Of a DNA stretch of 64,000 nucleotides, positions 25,701-39,200 are shown in pieces (position 1 is the stretch's first letter; every line of letters starts with the position of its first letter). The notes under the pieces are model-generated. The model searched no databases, was not told the origin of the DNA, and saw nothing but the letters and a program-made list of their open reading frames with translations. The stretch is taken from the NCBI GenBank assembly GCA_963691815.1, contig OY829657.1:21674085-21738084 (forward strand), given 5' to 3'. The stretch comes from Echiichthys vipera (lineage: Eukaryota > Chordata > Actinopteri > Perciformes > Trachinidae). Made by a program: the position numbers and the translations under genes.

Positions 25701-28700
25701 TTATTCCTGGGTAACACACTAACTCTTTCATGGGCGGCTGTAACAGGCGGTCCTGAGACAACGTGAATTTCACTTCTTTCACACGCAGGGTACGTGTCTT
25801 ACGAAACGCAACGTGTCTGCAGATGATCTACGACCGGAAATCATTCGGTTTTTTATTCAGAAATGTAGATTTGCCAAAGTGAAAGCTCACTTTAATGTGT
25901 TTAAAAAAGAAATGGTGTTTAATATGAAGACAATTACTTCATACAAAAATAAATTGTTGTAATGGCTTTTTTGATTGTGCTCCCTATTTAATGTTGTCAG
26001 TTAATTTATTTTGTAATTGTATTTGTCAATTTATTTTTTTGCTTTTCTACTCATTTGTTTAAATGTATTTTCTAGTTACTACTTAAAAATATGTATTACT
26101 TTTTTTCCACATATGAGTAATCCAAACCAAGTTAAAAAATGTAAAAGAATATATATAACCGTAAAATAGCTGCGAAGAAGCTTCTTTTAAAACATTCAAA
26201 TCAATTAAATGTCCTGGTCATCTTACATTGACCTGTAGTTTTGCTAATTAGGATGTTAAAGTGACTTTAAACTTAGGTTAAAATGTTACTTTAATGTCCC
26301 GTGATCACCTTAATGGGTGAAAACAGCGGCACTCAGAGTTTCCCCTCCCTACAGACATGAACCGCAGATCAACAGGTAAACAGGGGCTTTACAGGCGAAC
26401 TTCACTTACGTCCCACAATGCACTGCGGTAACCCTCATCTCCATGGTAACTAACTCATTTACTCATGTAGCCTCCAATTTTGAGTTTTTTTGTACTATAC
26501 TTTAATGTTTTCATTTTCTGCTACTTTAAACTTCTAATTTAGAGGCAAATATTGTACCGTTACTCAGTCTCTACATATATTAAAGGAATAAACATGATTA
26601 AATCTAAAAAAATAAATGCATAAATGGATGTATTAATAAATAATTAATGAATGCTGAGATAAATGCTAAAATAAAAAATAAATGCATGAACAATCGTATA
26701 AATGCAGAATTAAATGCATACATAAATGAATAAATACAAGTATAAATACATGCTTTACATTTATTTCTAGTTTTGTTCACCTATCACCATCTGTGTCAAT
26801 ATGTTAATGAGGTAGGCTGTCCCATTTATTCATTCATGTACTTATTTATACATTTATTTATTGAGACTTAAGACATGTTTAGTCCTCCATAGGCTTGCAA
26901 CAGAATTGGGTTGAAAATTCTGAAATTGGCCATTGAAATGAGAACTTTTTTTGTATTTTAAGTATATTTTAATGTTAATACTTTTGTATAGCCTGGAAAC
27001 CAGACACTTCTATCAAGCTCATGTTTCAGGCTAACTTTTGTATACTTAAGTTAAATCTTGAATGCTGTTCTCATATTTAGCTTCCAAACATAAAGGTATT
27101 AATCACATTTAACTCTCAGCAAAGAAAGTGAATAAACCTATTTCCTCAAATGTCTTTAAAAGTTCTCCAATAAAAAAAGCTGCAAGGTGTCACATAGGTA
27201 TTAAAAGTTTATATTTAATGGGGACACAATAAGAATTCTGTAATGACTCTTTTACCAAAAAGTTTCAGACCAGCTTGTCTCAATTTAAACCACATTGCTG
27301 AACACATTATTGTATTTGATACAAAAACATGACAGGCACTTTAATTTAAATCAGCTTGCTGTATAAACAACTGCCAGACATATTATACTGTCCGCTGAAT
27401 ACTGTGTCCACTGTATTTAAACGGTTTTGGGAGCCAAGTCTCTTCCTTAGGTAGTTGATTCATTATGGTCCCTGTAACCCATCAATAGACCGGTTACTGA
27501 ACAAACTGATGACATTAAAATGGGACGGATAAGCAATAAATGAAATGATGGGACAAAAAACAACTCTGACAACACACAACTAAGAGACACAAGGTTGAAA
27601 ACTTCTCAAGTTCTACCTTCTTAAGTGGCTCTTGAAAAACATAAAGCTTTAGGAAGCCTGACCAAGACATACATTAAATTCACATTAAAAACACATCAAC
27701 ATACATGAACAGGACAGAAATGGTTCGGGGGTCACAGGACCTAAAACCTCCATTAGGGATGCGTCATGTTTCTGCATTAAAATAACTTTTTTTAACTGAA
27801 CTCGGGGGAAATTCAGGGATATAATGCCCAAATTTGCCTCAAATTTCACACTTACCGATGCATATATTTTCACCTAATCTGATTTCCCTCTACAAGTAAT
27901 GCAGTGGCTCAAGGGCACTTCAGCAGGGCAGAGGTTTGGGGTCATAAAGGGCCTTAGTGCAGTCTCACTAGTCCCCAAACTGATTGTCTAGTTTACCTGA
28001 TACCAGCACTGTTGCAAAAATACAGTTAGGAGTAAACAATTGGGTTCATAAACATTACAAACTTTCACAAACACAAAAATCATCAGCTGAATCGACTGAC
28101 CGAGTACGTTCTATTTTAGACTTAAATCATCTCAACTCTCCATAAGTTCCTCAAGTTGTGCTGTTTTCTTTACAAAACTTTGTTATTTAGAACTACAGGT
28201 ATGTAGAGTTTAAAGCATTAGTCAATTAATAGACAGAAAATTAATCTGCAACATGATAATCGTATTAATGTCCTGGTTCCAGCTTCTCAATTATGATGAT
28301 TACCTGCATTTTTTTGTCTTGTATGACAGTAAACTTCATGTGTTTGGTGTTTTTATGGGGCATTTATAAGAAGTCATCTTTGGTCCTGGAAACCTAAGCC
28401 GGATATTTTAGCTATTTTCTGACATTTTATAGACCAATCAATCAATAAACAACATATTCGACAAATTAGTAATGATAAATGGTGCTTCACTGGTTAAATC
28501 TTTCCTGTTTCCATGTTCCAATCATATAGACTCATACACTACAGCCCAACCATCCACCTGGTATCAAAGTAGGGTCAAATAAACCCTAAAAAGTACTTAA
28601 AATATATGCCCAAGGACCTGATATCCACTGCAGGGTAAGTGCAGTCCACAAGACTAGACTATGTGATGCAGAGTACTTTTTAGTACTATTTCAGGCAACT

Positions 28701-29064
28701 GTGGTGAATTTCCTTGAGATGTTTCGGACCAAACCTGGATTATTCCTCTAACATCCTGCAAACAATGAATTTGCTGCATACAACTTTGGTCAGGGCAGGA
28801 AACAGACTGCTATGCGCTGGCCACTACAGCAGACGTGAACCACAATTTAGGAGATTTTCACCATTTTACAAAACCAGCTTGATTTCTGACAACATATTAG
28901 GACCTCCAAATGTTTGACAATCCGCCTGCCACACCCAAAATTTACCAGTAACTGGCTGATGGCTGGCATAACATCCCACTGTGGAATTAATTCTGGACAG
29001 TTTAAAGTGCTAACGGTCTTAGCAGCAGAGTGACATGTGCTTCTTTGGTTGTAGTTTGGACGGA
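25701..29064. other. Intergenic gap between loxl3 and pank2
   Basis: AT-rich sequence with no supported exon on either strand. It must contain the pank2 3' UTR, but no single poly(A) signal stands out. The 26.6-26.9 kb repeat is the main structure. Confidence 0.5.
26575..26880. repeat. AT-rich 'aaatgcataaatg' degenerate repeat with inverted end
   Basis: Many imperfect copies of AAATGCATAAATG/AATAAATG run from about 26590 to 26760, then an inverse-complement block (CCCATTTATTCATTCATG... TTTATTTATTGAG). It looks like a foldback non-coding repeat in the loxl3-pank2 intergenic gap. Confidence 0.5.
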
Positions 29065-32000
29065 TTAAGAGGGATGCAGAAGCTCCAACAGGGCTCCAAC
29101 CGCTCCGAAGTAACCCTTAAAAAAACAGAAAATAACTTTGAGATAAAAATCCTTGAGCCTATCAAAGCACAACACTACATTTTGTTTCTCTGAGGTTGAG
29201 TTATTTACCTCGTGCTGTAGGAAGAGCGCCTTGAGCTGTCCTTTAGACCAGTAGTCCATGGCGTAGGCCAACAGCTTCATAGAGAGGGTGTTCACTCTCA
29301 GGAAGTTTCCCACAAACACCACTCTCTCTATGTTCTTATTGATGACAGAGAATGGGGATCAAATCATTACAAACTGTGACATCAGTTGAGGCAAATACTC
29401 TCTCCTAAAATGCTGACGCTGATTATATGTAACGACATATTAACTTGTATATTTTATTACTTATTAACCTTACAGCACAGCAAGCAACAGTTAAAGCCAT
29501 AATAAAGCAGTCAATAAAGTCGTAACTCTACAACTCAACTAATAAATCATACTGACATAAATATGTCCTGCCTATATTTATTGTATTTCTCTCCAATACG
29601 CTTACATTCTCACTTTTGTATACAATTTAATAATCTAACTGCATTTTTAGCTTACCTCTAAAGCATTTAGATAAACATATATTGTTTTTAAACTTATAAA
29701 CTAAACAAATACATTTATTTGACTATTGATTAAGGCTGTGTATTTTACTGCTAAATTAACAACGCATTTAATTAATAATTGCTTGTTTGCATCTTAAATT
29801 GTTTTGAGTTAAACATCCTCTGCTTTGAAGCTGAAAAACACAAAGATAATGCAGCGTACCTCCTCTCCGCCTTCATAGCCCTGTACAATGCTGCTTGATC
29901 AAGACGCCACAAGGCAGCACCGTAAAGAGGCTGAACGCAAAGAGAAAACGACCAGCAGTGACACTGGAGGGGAATGGATTCTTCCACAGACTAATATAAC
30001 TTCTATACCAACTGTGTTGCCCCCAATCCAGAATTCAGACTCTTCCTCGCAATTACATCTTTACAGTCTTTTTGCCAGTAAAACACAGATGCCAATAAAT
30101 GACTCTCCAGCAACTACAGTGTGTTTTTACCCCCCACACCGTTACTAACCTCATTGAGCGCACACATCCTGGTGATGGAGCCGATGTTATTGGTGATGGT
30201 GACCAGCGTTGCCCTGGCCAAATCCTCTTTGGACACCGACTCCCTCTTGTCTTTGGACATCATGTTGCCAAAACTATCAAATCAAAACACGAGCCGTATT
30301 AAATGAACAAATACTTCACAAGTCTTTTCAGATTCAGCAGTGTTACGCATCAAACAAGACAACCCGGAAACAAGATTCAGATTTAATTATTTTGTAAAAG
30401 GTCCCATATCATGCTCATACTTGTATTTTGGGTTTCTACTAGATCATGTTTATATGCTTAAATATTTAAAAACACATCTTTTATCTCGTACTGTTAAAGC
30501 CCATTATTTCTGGGTCTTCTGTATCTGCGTTCTCGATGTATCTGCACCGTCATTACAGCCAGGAATGACTGTAACAGCACTGAAGCTGCACTTTCTATTT
30601 ATATATAGTGTAGTTGTTGCATCACAACCGTACAGAAGTCCTGATGGCTTGTTTAAAAGCACAGTTTCTGAATACGGACTGTGTGCATTTCTCTGTGGAT
30701 TGAGTGTTTTGATACTTTCACAGGATTTATGCAGCACTTCGACCTACTTTATAATAAAGAAAAAAGATATGGAAACCTCACTTTTTACAATATGGGGCCT
30801 TTAAAAACATATTTAGGAACTGTTGGTGAAAATATCTTGCTCAAACAGCATCTAATTGAAATCAAGGCTTAGAATAGGAACAGGAGGAAATTTAGAACTG
30901 TCCCGGTTCCCCGTTTCATTAAAGCAGGGACTGTGTTTAGGCTGGAATCCAACAAAAACTTTAAAAAAAAAAAAAAAAAAAGCTGCTGTAAACCGCACCT
31001 TGAGGCTACAGCCCAGCCTGGCAGCCCAAACCTCTCATAGTCTCCTCCATAGATGTCCCGAACCAGCTTGTCCACTCGCGTGCTCTCCCCCTGAGAAGCC
31101 ATTTCTAGAGCTTCCTCGAAAGTAGAGCAGCCAGTCAGCAGGCAACACAGGCCCAGGAAGGTCCCACCACCGAGACTGTGAACACACACAGATGAACAGA
31201 GATATGAGAAATATGCCATTAATATTCTGGAAATGTATAAACACACCAGTCTGAACTGGGTAGGGAGTCTAAAATTAAGGGCAAAGAGAAATGTCTCTGC
31301 CAAAAGTAATATTGACCACTTAAAAAAAAAAAAGATAAGTTATGTACATTGTACAGACTGCCAATTCAAAAACACTCTAGTGCTCAGTGTACAGCACAAA
31401 GGGCCATTATGTTGAGGGAGAAGTAAGCATTCATGATTCCCTTTCAAAGCCACCAGACAGAGAAACCACATGTGAAAACAAACCAGTGCAGAGAGTATGA
31501 GGAGGGAACACTCTCAGTTCAAGTGGCATATTTTAAACTACAAGAAACCCAAATCAAACTAACAAAGAACCATTTGTTTCAACTCACAAGCAAACGGTTA
31601 AATAATGGAAATGGTTTGGTTGCAAACAGCTAAAAAAAAATGCTGCTACTTTTCACACCAAGGCACCACGGAGACACAGAGTCAGGCCACCCACTTGACT
31701 GGAGTGCACCCACCTGCGAACCCCTGCATCACTTTAACCTGTTCTCAGTCTGTGTGTGGTTGGCTAGTGTCACTTCACATGTATTCGGTTTCTGTTCTGT
31801 TTTTTTCTGCTGACACGCAGAGCAAACCAACAGATATAAAAACCGTAATGCTGCACTTGAAAAATCTACTTTTGCGGTTTTCTTTTGCTCATTATAAGAC
31901 TGTAGAATATTATGTGTCCTCCAAATGAATCAAGGCCTGACTCATCATGAAAACCATTTTAATAGTCAAATCTGTTAATTCACTTTAACGTCACTTAAAA

Positions 32001-34548
32001 TGGACTGTGTGTTAAAAGTATACCCCTTCAGCCCCTGTACTCCCGCTGGGTCCAACCTTTTAGCAAAAAAATAAATATGGAAGACATCATGTTCCATATG
32101 AATTAAATTAAATAGGGGCAGCAGGCCCTGTGGATTTGGATTAAGATCCAACATGAGAAGCATCAGAAAATAATACTTAAATGTAAACAATCCCATTTTA
32201 TGACATATATTAAATGTCAAACAGTCCACCAGCCATTTGTGACCATTAAATCTCCAGCACTGATAATTACCTGGTCCCTGTAACTCGTTTGTAGTTGCTC
32301 TCGGAGTAGACGGCCAGGATGCTGACCCCAGACCCTATATTGACCAGCAGCAGAGGGTAAGGGTTTTCCAGTGTGTAGGGCCTCTGGATGCAGCGATCCG
32401 GGTCAGTGGGGTTTTCAAAGTAGTAGCACTCCGAGGGTCCGCTGGACACCACCGAGTCGATGTACAACACGCCCCGGATCAAACAGTCCAGCTCATCCAG
32501 CTTGTGAAGCTGCAGGTCCGCCATCTTTTTGGTGAGAGGAAAGAGAACACGGATAACGTCACTGAGGAGATGTGGTCAGGAGAACAGAGGTACGAAACTG
32601 GGGTGTGAGAAAACAGGAACCTTAATTACATTGGAATACATCTCATCAAAGAAACAAAAAGAAAATGCAGATCTCAAATACATATTTTTGTAATTGTGCA
32701 ATTGTACATTCCAGTTTTAACGCACTTAAAAATGGACATTTAGTGCAACAACGGTTCTTTATCTCATTGTAGTCGCTGTTCAATTTGTCCAAATTATTTA
32801 AGTTATGAAAATAGATTATCTTAACCATGTGTCTGATACTGAATTTGCTTTTATTTCTTGCTAACTGCATGAGGATAAACACGCCCTCTGTGTCCTTGTA
32901 TCCACTGGCAGTACTGCTACATCTTTAACTGTGGATTTTCACACGCTCTCCATCACTGGCTGTTCTGATTACATGAGTTCTCATCACATGCTAAAAATAT
33001 GCTACGACTCCACAATTATCTCTCCTTTTTCCTTCCTGTCAATCTTCCCTCTCCAGCCCTGCAAAAGCAAACAGAAGAGAACAAATGCAGACCCACCGAG
33101 CGGAAGTCAGACTCAAACTTGTAAGCCCCCCCTCCTGTGGCGCAGAGGGTGGTGTGAAGGCTGGAGAAGTGCTTGTTGCGGCCCATCTGCAGGAAGGCCG
33201 GCAGGTCGTGCGTGGGGAAGCGGATGAAGTGCAGGTTGCCCGTCCTGCCGCACAGCGTCAGGTCCTGCAGCTCCAGGTGTACGTCCCTGATGCCCGTTTT
33301 ACCATAAGCGATGTTGGAGGTCAGGTAGCGGCGGATGCTCTTCAGGTTCTCCACCTCTTCCTGCTCCTCCTCTGCTGTGATGTCTTTGGGCTCAAAGTAC
33401 ACCAGCTTCACCAGAGTGCCTCCAATGTCCATCCCAAACCAGGGAAATGCTGCATTTTGTGAGATAATATATGTAGAAAAAAAAATCCCTTTATTTTTCT
33501 TACATTGAATTTAATATTTAAATCATGTTTCCTACACCTTTTCCAGAGTCAAATTAAGGCACTTTAAGCTGTATTTTCATGTTTTTCCTGTACCAGCTGT
33601 AGTATACTACATATTTGTATACAGTATTTTCAGTATACTTACTATAAAACTTGTCCATCACATTAAAATTAAATTTTATTGTCCTATCAACAACCAACCT
33701 GATGTTTTGAGTCAGCTTTCCACATAAGGACTACAAATTAAACGAAAACTCGCCAGAAATATATCACCATCTGTTTTTTTATAACGTTTATCAAGTCATT
33801 TTTCATGCAAACATGTCAGAAAACGCTGTTCTCAGCCTCTCAAATACAGAGATCTTCTTGTCTCTTGTTAAATCATATTATGTCATTCCCTATAACATAC
33901 ATTTCAAGCAGTTTTCCATGCACCTTGAAAACACCCCACTAAAATTCAAGTGTTTCCAAGGATTCCCAGCACCCGTCCTGTTAAATGCTTTGATGGCAGT
34001 GGGGACAGACAGAGCTGGATGTCTCTAATGTTGCAGCTTCATCACCATCAGAGGCAGAAGTACAGCGTGTACCAAGAACGCCATCTTGTTGCAAAACAGA
34101 CCCTGGCTATTTACTGGCACATCTCTCTACTGTATTACATTGTCATAGCAACACCAAAATTACAGTTGTCAGGTTTCGCATCATACCATTACATAGCCAT
34201 ATGCAATACATTTTTAAAGAATTTTATGCGGCCCATTAACAGTTTATTTTCCAAATTTGTACTTTCACTATTTAGATTTTTGTATACATGCATCTTCTCC
34301 GGTAAATACACGGAGCCCATGCTACACCTACGCGGCCTTGTTTTCTTCACAGAGTCGCTCCGACGCCTCGCCGTCGAGCTGGAGGTCCGCCGGTCGGATG
34401 CGGCTCTTCCTGCGGGCGCGGCTGCCTCAGTGTCGGGCTCGTTTCTGAAACAACCACCGGGCATCTCATTGTTGGACCGCGGCTGCTTCGTGGGCGTTTC
34501 GTCCTCGTCGATACTTTCATCGTCGCGTTGGTGGCCATTCCACGCCAT
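29065..34548 (-). CDS. pank2: Pantothenate kinase 2 (seven coding exons)
   Basis: ATP-dependent phosphorylation of pantothenate, the first and rate-controlling step of coenzyme A synthesis. Exons: 34548-34332, 33449-33097, 32524-32271, 31175-30999, 30273-30150, 29334-29209, 29115-29065. Phases close to give 433 aa. The first exon encodes a 72-residue hydrophilic N-terminus ending in a basic RRRSDSVKKTRP stretch. The kinase core starts PFPWFGMDIGGTLVKL (phosphate-binding DIGGT at about 80-84) and continues with ATGGGAYKFE (catalytic Glu region), PYPLLLVNIGSGVSILAVYS, GGDYERFGLPGWAVAS and VVFVGNFLRVN, ending GYFGAVGALLELL. The core resembles all vertebrate PANK1-3; the call pank2 rests on adjacency to mavs, as on human chromosome 20p13. 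Exon 4 has a weaker donor (GTGCGG) with a poly-T tract just downstream. Confidence 0.93.
33535..33980. repeat. Second copy of the 'caagcactt' repeat
   Basis: Contains AGTCAAATTAAGGCACTTTA, CCATGCACCTTGAAAACACC and TTCAAGTGTTTCCAAGGATT, related to the 16.9-kb repeat. Lies in pank2 intron 1. Confidence 0.4.
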
Positions 34549-34699
34549 TTAAAATGACTTAACTCACGACATATGCTGCAGTTTATGATAACAAATAAAA
34601 CCATTTGAACGTCAATAATTAATGTGGACAGTGACGCTAATTAGCTAGCTAAGTAGCTGTGTCGCTATAACGGCCGCGGTCTCTTTTTATGTTCTGTCA

Positions 34700-34760
34700 A
34701 GACAGAGGTGGGCGGGGTCAAGCGGGTGACTGAAGGACGCCAGAACCAATCAGAAGGAGA
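34700..34760 (-). promoter_or_regulatory. pank2: Probable pank2 promoter elements (GC box and CCAAT box)
   Basis: About 165-200 bp upstream of the pank2 ATG the sequence has a GC box (GGGCGGGG, 34710-34717) and a CCAAT motif (34746-34750, context AACCAATCAGA). A short CpG-rich patch, CGGCCGCGG, lies nearby at about 34671. This fits a TATA-less housekeeping promoter. The transcription start site itself cannot be read from sequence. Confidence 0.5.
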
Positions 34761-35074
34761 ATCCGCCAGTCAAGAAAACGGAGGCTGATGTCACTTTTTT
34801 CACATAAAAAAAAACCCCATCATGTATTTATGAATATAAAAATACATGTACATACACACACAGTTAACCAGTCTGTTTATCAGTCTTACTTAGTTTATAT
34901 TTTCTTAGTTTGTAATCACTTACATTTATTTATTTAATGTACAATGGATTCCTATTCAGGTTGTTGTGTCACCCTTGCTCTGTGTGACATAATTCTATTA
35001 AAATTGACATTAACTTGTGGTTTCTCTGCAGGGAAATCAAAATACACACACAATAAAGCACTCTTTATGTCAGG

Positions 35075-36261
35075 TTTATTGATATCATTTTCAAGTAGCT
35101 ATAGACAGTGCCTAAAATTTTGAAAAAACAAAACAATTCACGTGTTCCATAATGACAAAATATTTAATCTACAAAAGCATCTCTGCAGCCCAAAATATCC
35201 TCTTAAAATGTGCAAAACCTTCTAAATTTAAGATTTATTTTTTACAGACATTTCTATTGACAATGTTATTTACAATCTAATCTAATCTCATTATCCTCTC
35301 AAATTTGTTTAAAAATAAATACATCAAAATATAATTTCAAACATTTACACCAGAGAATGACCAGAAAGCACACCGCCGCCTGCCAAGTGCACCAAAATCT
35401 GTATATAATGCATTTTTTAAATGATCTCATTGCAAAAGCAAACTAGGCATTGCTATACTAAATACATTTTCTTATGTTTTCAAACATAATAAATAAGCAA
35501 TGCCCACAAAACATTTAAATAATGCATCAAATGACATGACGGCTCATGGTTAAGACGCTGGAAAAAATAGGATGTGACTATGAACCAGATATATTTGCCA
35601 AGTATGTAATTTAATTATTCAGTTTTTAGTGGACTGATTCTTTGAGACATTATTGGTGCTTTGGAATGTTTTTGACACATCAGGTTTTCTGGGAATACAT
35701 TACCTATATAGTGAATATATATATATGTACAAATAAATACAGATAGTGCACGGGCCATCATTTACAGTGTGATGCTGCACTATGTTTCACAGTCCCCATC
35801 CAGTCAAATACAGGTCCTTGGTGCACTAATCTTCACTGGACAACAGCCAGCAGTCTTATCTTAAAAGTGCTTATCAGACAAGTGCACATTCAAACATTTC
35901 TATCATTATTACACAGCATCTGTGTACATTTACAAACCACATATCTGCAGCAAGTGCAAACATAACCTGAGATTTCAACCCAGTTTCATGAAGTTCCCCA
36001 ACTAGAATATGAAGGGTAGATTTGGATTCTGCTCAATTTCTTTCATCAGTAAAATGATAAAACAAAGTACAAACTAACATACTTGTAATTAATGACATGA
36101 TCAAAGGTCTGGCAAGTCAGCTATTATTACTAAAGGTAATTATTAAACAGCTGCCTCACGCCATACTTGTCCAGTGACAACAACAAGGCACCATAACCTC
36201 AAGATCCTTTCAAAAGCCTTAAAGCCTAATCTTCTCGTCCTTTAAAATGTATTAAATCCCC
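35075..36261 (-). other. mavs: mavs 3' UTR with candidate poly(A) signal
   Basis: About 1.2 kb of AT-rich, ORF-free sequence follows the mavs stop codon and reaches an AATAAA on the minus strand at 35080-35075. This leaves only about 300 bp to the pank2 CCAAT box, so the two genes are close and tandemly arranged. The end point is inferred from the signal alone. Confidence 0.5.
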
Positions 36262-39200
36262 TTAATTCTTAAACCTCCACGCCATCAGCAGTGCACAGGC
36301 CCCCACTCCTGCAGCGGTCAGAATATACTTTGTATTAGTTGTGCGAGAGGCCGTCTTCTCCTCAGAATCATGCAGTGACTTTTGCTCTGGTGACATATGA
36401 GCGGGCGCAGGCTCACAAGGTTGGCAGTTCTCACAGGAGGTGGTGTTTACACTCAATGCAGTATCAACAGTGTTGGTGGATAGTGGCGGTGCAGAGGTTA
36501 TCTCTTTGGCTGCTTCCCCGTTGACGACTTGAGCTTGTGGTGCCGAGCTTTGGCCGTCTAGGTTAAGGATAGACGGCTCCTCGGATACATGCACCACATT
36601 TTCAAGCACACCCTGCATTTCCAAACTCTGACCAGGAGAATCATACTGGTTTTCCTCCGGTTCGTTATGATTAAGAGCAATTCCGTTTTCCAGGCATGGC
36701 AGTGGAGACACTGTACTCACGGAAGAGCTGACAACAGAGCATGCCGGGAGATGGGTCACAGCGTCCGGGGGAGCATTGCTTATTTCCAGGCGCTCACTAT
36801 TACCCGAGTATGGCTGCACCGGTGAGCTGGGTGCAGGGATAGTAGGGCTGTCCTCATTTTGTGGGTGGATGCTGATGAGTTGGTTAGGCTTGCTCATACA
36901 CACGTCATCACAGAGAGAGGCGTCCATTGCAGTACCTGGCAGGGGGAAAGTTGTAGCTGCCGTCTCTGTCTGCGGGCTGCTTTCAAAAACCTGCACGGAA
37001 AACACAAAAGTTTACAAACTCATCAACTGATTTGGACCAGAGCAAATATACTTTAAAAATACATTTAGTTGAATCAGTCCCTCTCTGACAAACTGTTGAC
37101 CAAAATATGGTCATTATAAGCTTCACAGTGGTACAACAGAGACACATTTACTGTGTTTCAGGGCTGTTGTATTAGATTCCTGTCATTAGTACAGATGTAT
37201 GTGTGTTTTCTATTCAAAAATATTATGCTGTTAGGTGAAAATGCCATTACAAAAACTTGCTTTTGCATAGTAATGTATGTGATGGGTTTCATTAAAGTCA
37301 CCTGAGGAGTGCCAGGCGACGAATAGCACAAAGGAGCAATATAATTTTTTGTATGTCATGTGCAAGCATGGGCATATTGCTACGTAATACATATTTCTGC
37401 CAAAGGTGTCACACTATTCCCCTGATAAACAGCTGGCGGCTGTAACGAGCCAATAAGTGCAGCATTGTGTCAGCAAAGGTAAAAAAAAAAGACGGCAAGC
37501 TAGAAAACATGAATTTTAAAACTGCAGGATTTAAATTATTTTAAAAATCTGATTTGCAAGTGTTTTTACACGAAAGGAAATCCATTCAACACCATATCTT
37601 TAAGGATACACACAGTGGCCCTCATTTATCAAACGAATGTACGGCAGAAAAACGTGCGTACGACCATTTCCTGGCAAACTTCGGCATTTATCAATTTGGA
37701 CGTGAGCGGGAGCTACGATCAAATCTCACGTGTGGTCGGAGATCGTGTACGCACATTTGAGCCTGTGTATTTGCGGTGCAGAACAGCAAAATCTGTCTGA
37801 AAATAATGAACAAACCTCAGCTGTCATTAAGCATAAGCAGTCACATATTAAGAACAGATCAAAACGTATTCTTAAAACGAATAAAAAAAAAAAAATTGTG
37901 GTTGTAGCGATTGATTGTACTCATGTGCGTCTGAAGGCACCATCCATGAATGATTACGCATTCATCAATCGCAAAAACTACCACTCGATAAATGTACAGG
38001 TGATTTGTAATGCCAAGCTATCACTTTTTAACGTGGCGGCCAGGGGGGGGAGACACACGATTCTTTTATATTTTAAAACAGCTCGGCTCCAGCCCCCCGC
38101 GACCCCGACAAGGTTGAAGATGAATGAATGAAAAGGAAAGCGCACTGCAGAGCCAAAGTCACATCCTCGATAAATTGCATTAAATCAAACAAGATATCAG
38201 ATGATTAACATCTTGGTATGGTTCTTCTAGGTGACAAAGGTTATCCTCTAACGGAATACCTAATAACCCCGCTGGCAAACCCCGCTACAGAGCAGGAGCG
38301 CAGGTTCAGCAGTGCGCACACACGCACAGGTGCACACGGGTCACAGTGGAGCGCTGCTTCGGGTTGACTGCCTCCGTTATTCTTTTCCATACAGAGTTTT
38401 TATGGGCCCCTTTTATTCCACTCTTAAGACTGCCAAAAAGCATATCTTTATTTTGCTCCATCTCAGGATGCAGATCTGTGTGTCGGAAAAAAAGTGTATT
38501 TTCTTCCCAGCTTCCTCTGCATGTTTGACCTCAGTGGGCGAGGCCTCCGAACCAGGAATATTTAAGGGCGTAGCATGTTAATGACGATGAGATTGGTCCG
38601 ATACAAATGTTTCATAAATCACACGTGGGTCCTGTCATACGACCAATTCTGCGCTCAGATCTGCGCCCGTTTTCACGCAAGATTGATAAATGAGGCCCAC
38701 TGTGTCTTGGTCTGAAACACTGAATTTAAATCTGCTTTGTTTACAGGAAAACGCAACACGGTAACTTTGACTTTGGCCTCAGGAACATTTTAAAACCACA
38801 AGTCATATATTAATGTGGGAATAATCCATCCTGAAACACAACACTTCATTGCTATTAACAGAACAGTTGATCAGTTTTGTGGTTTAGTGGTGTATTTCTG
38901 TTGTTCTATAGATGATTCCTCCAATATAATGACAATGGTATGTCACTTGAGATCATTCATTTTGAGCTAAATGGAGGTTTAGTCAAAGCTTTAGTAAAGT
39001 AATTGTCAGAGAAAGAAAGTTCACAAGGACGTGTTCTTGGCACCCTCTCCAGGTAAAATTAGGAGGACTGAAACAAATAAAGTGAGCCTTTCAATGAGCA
39101 TATTTTGGTATTCACCTGTGTAGCAGGAGGTTCAGACGTTTCTTCAGGCTCCAGGACAGCAGCAGGTTTTAGGTCCACAGGAGGGGTGGTGTCCTGGACT

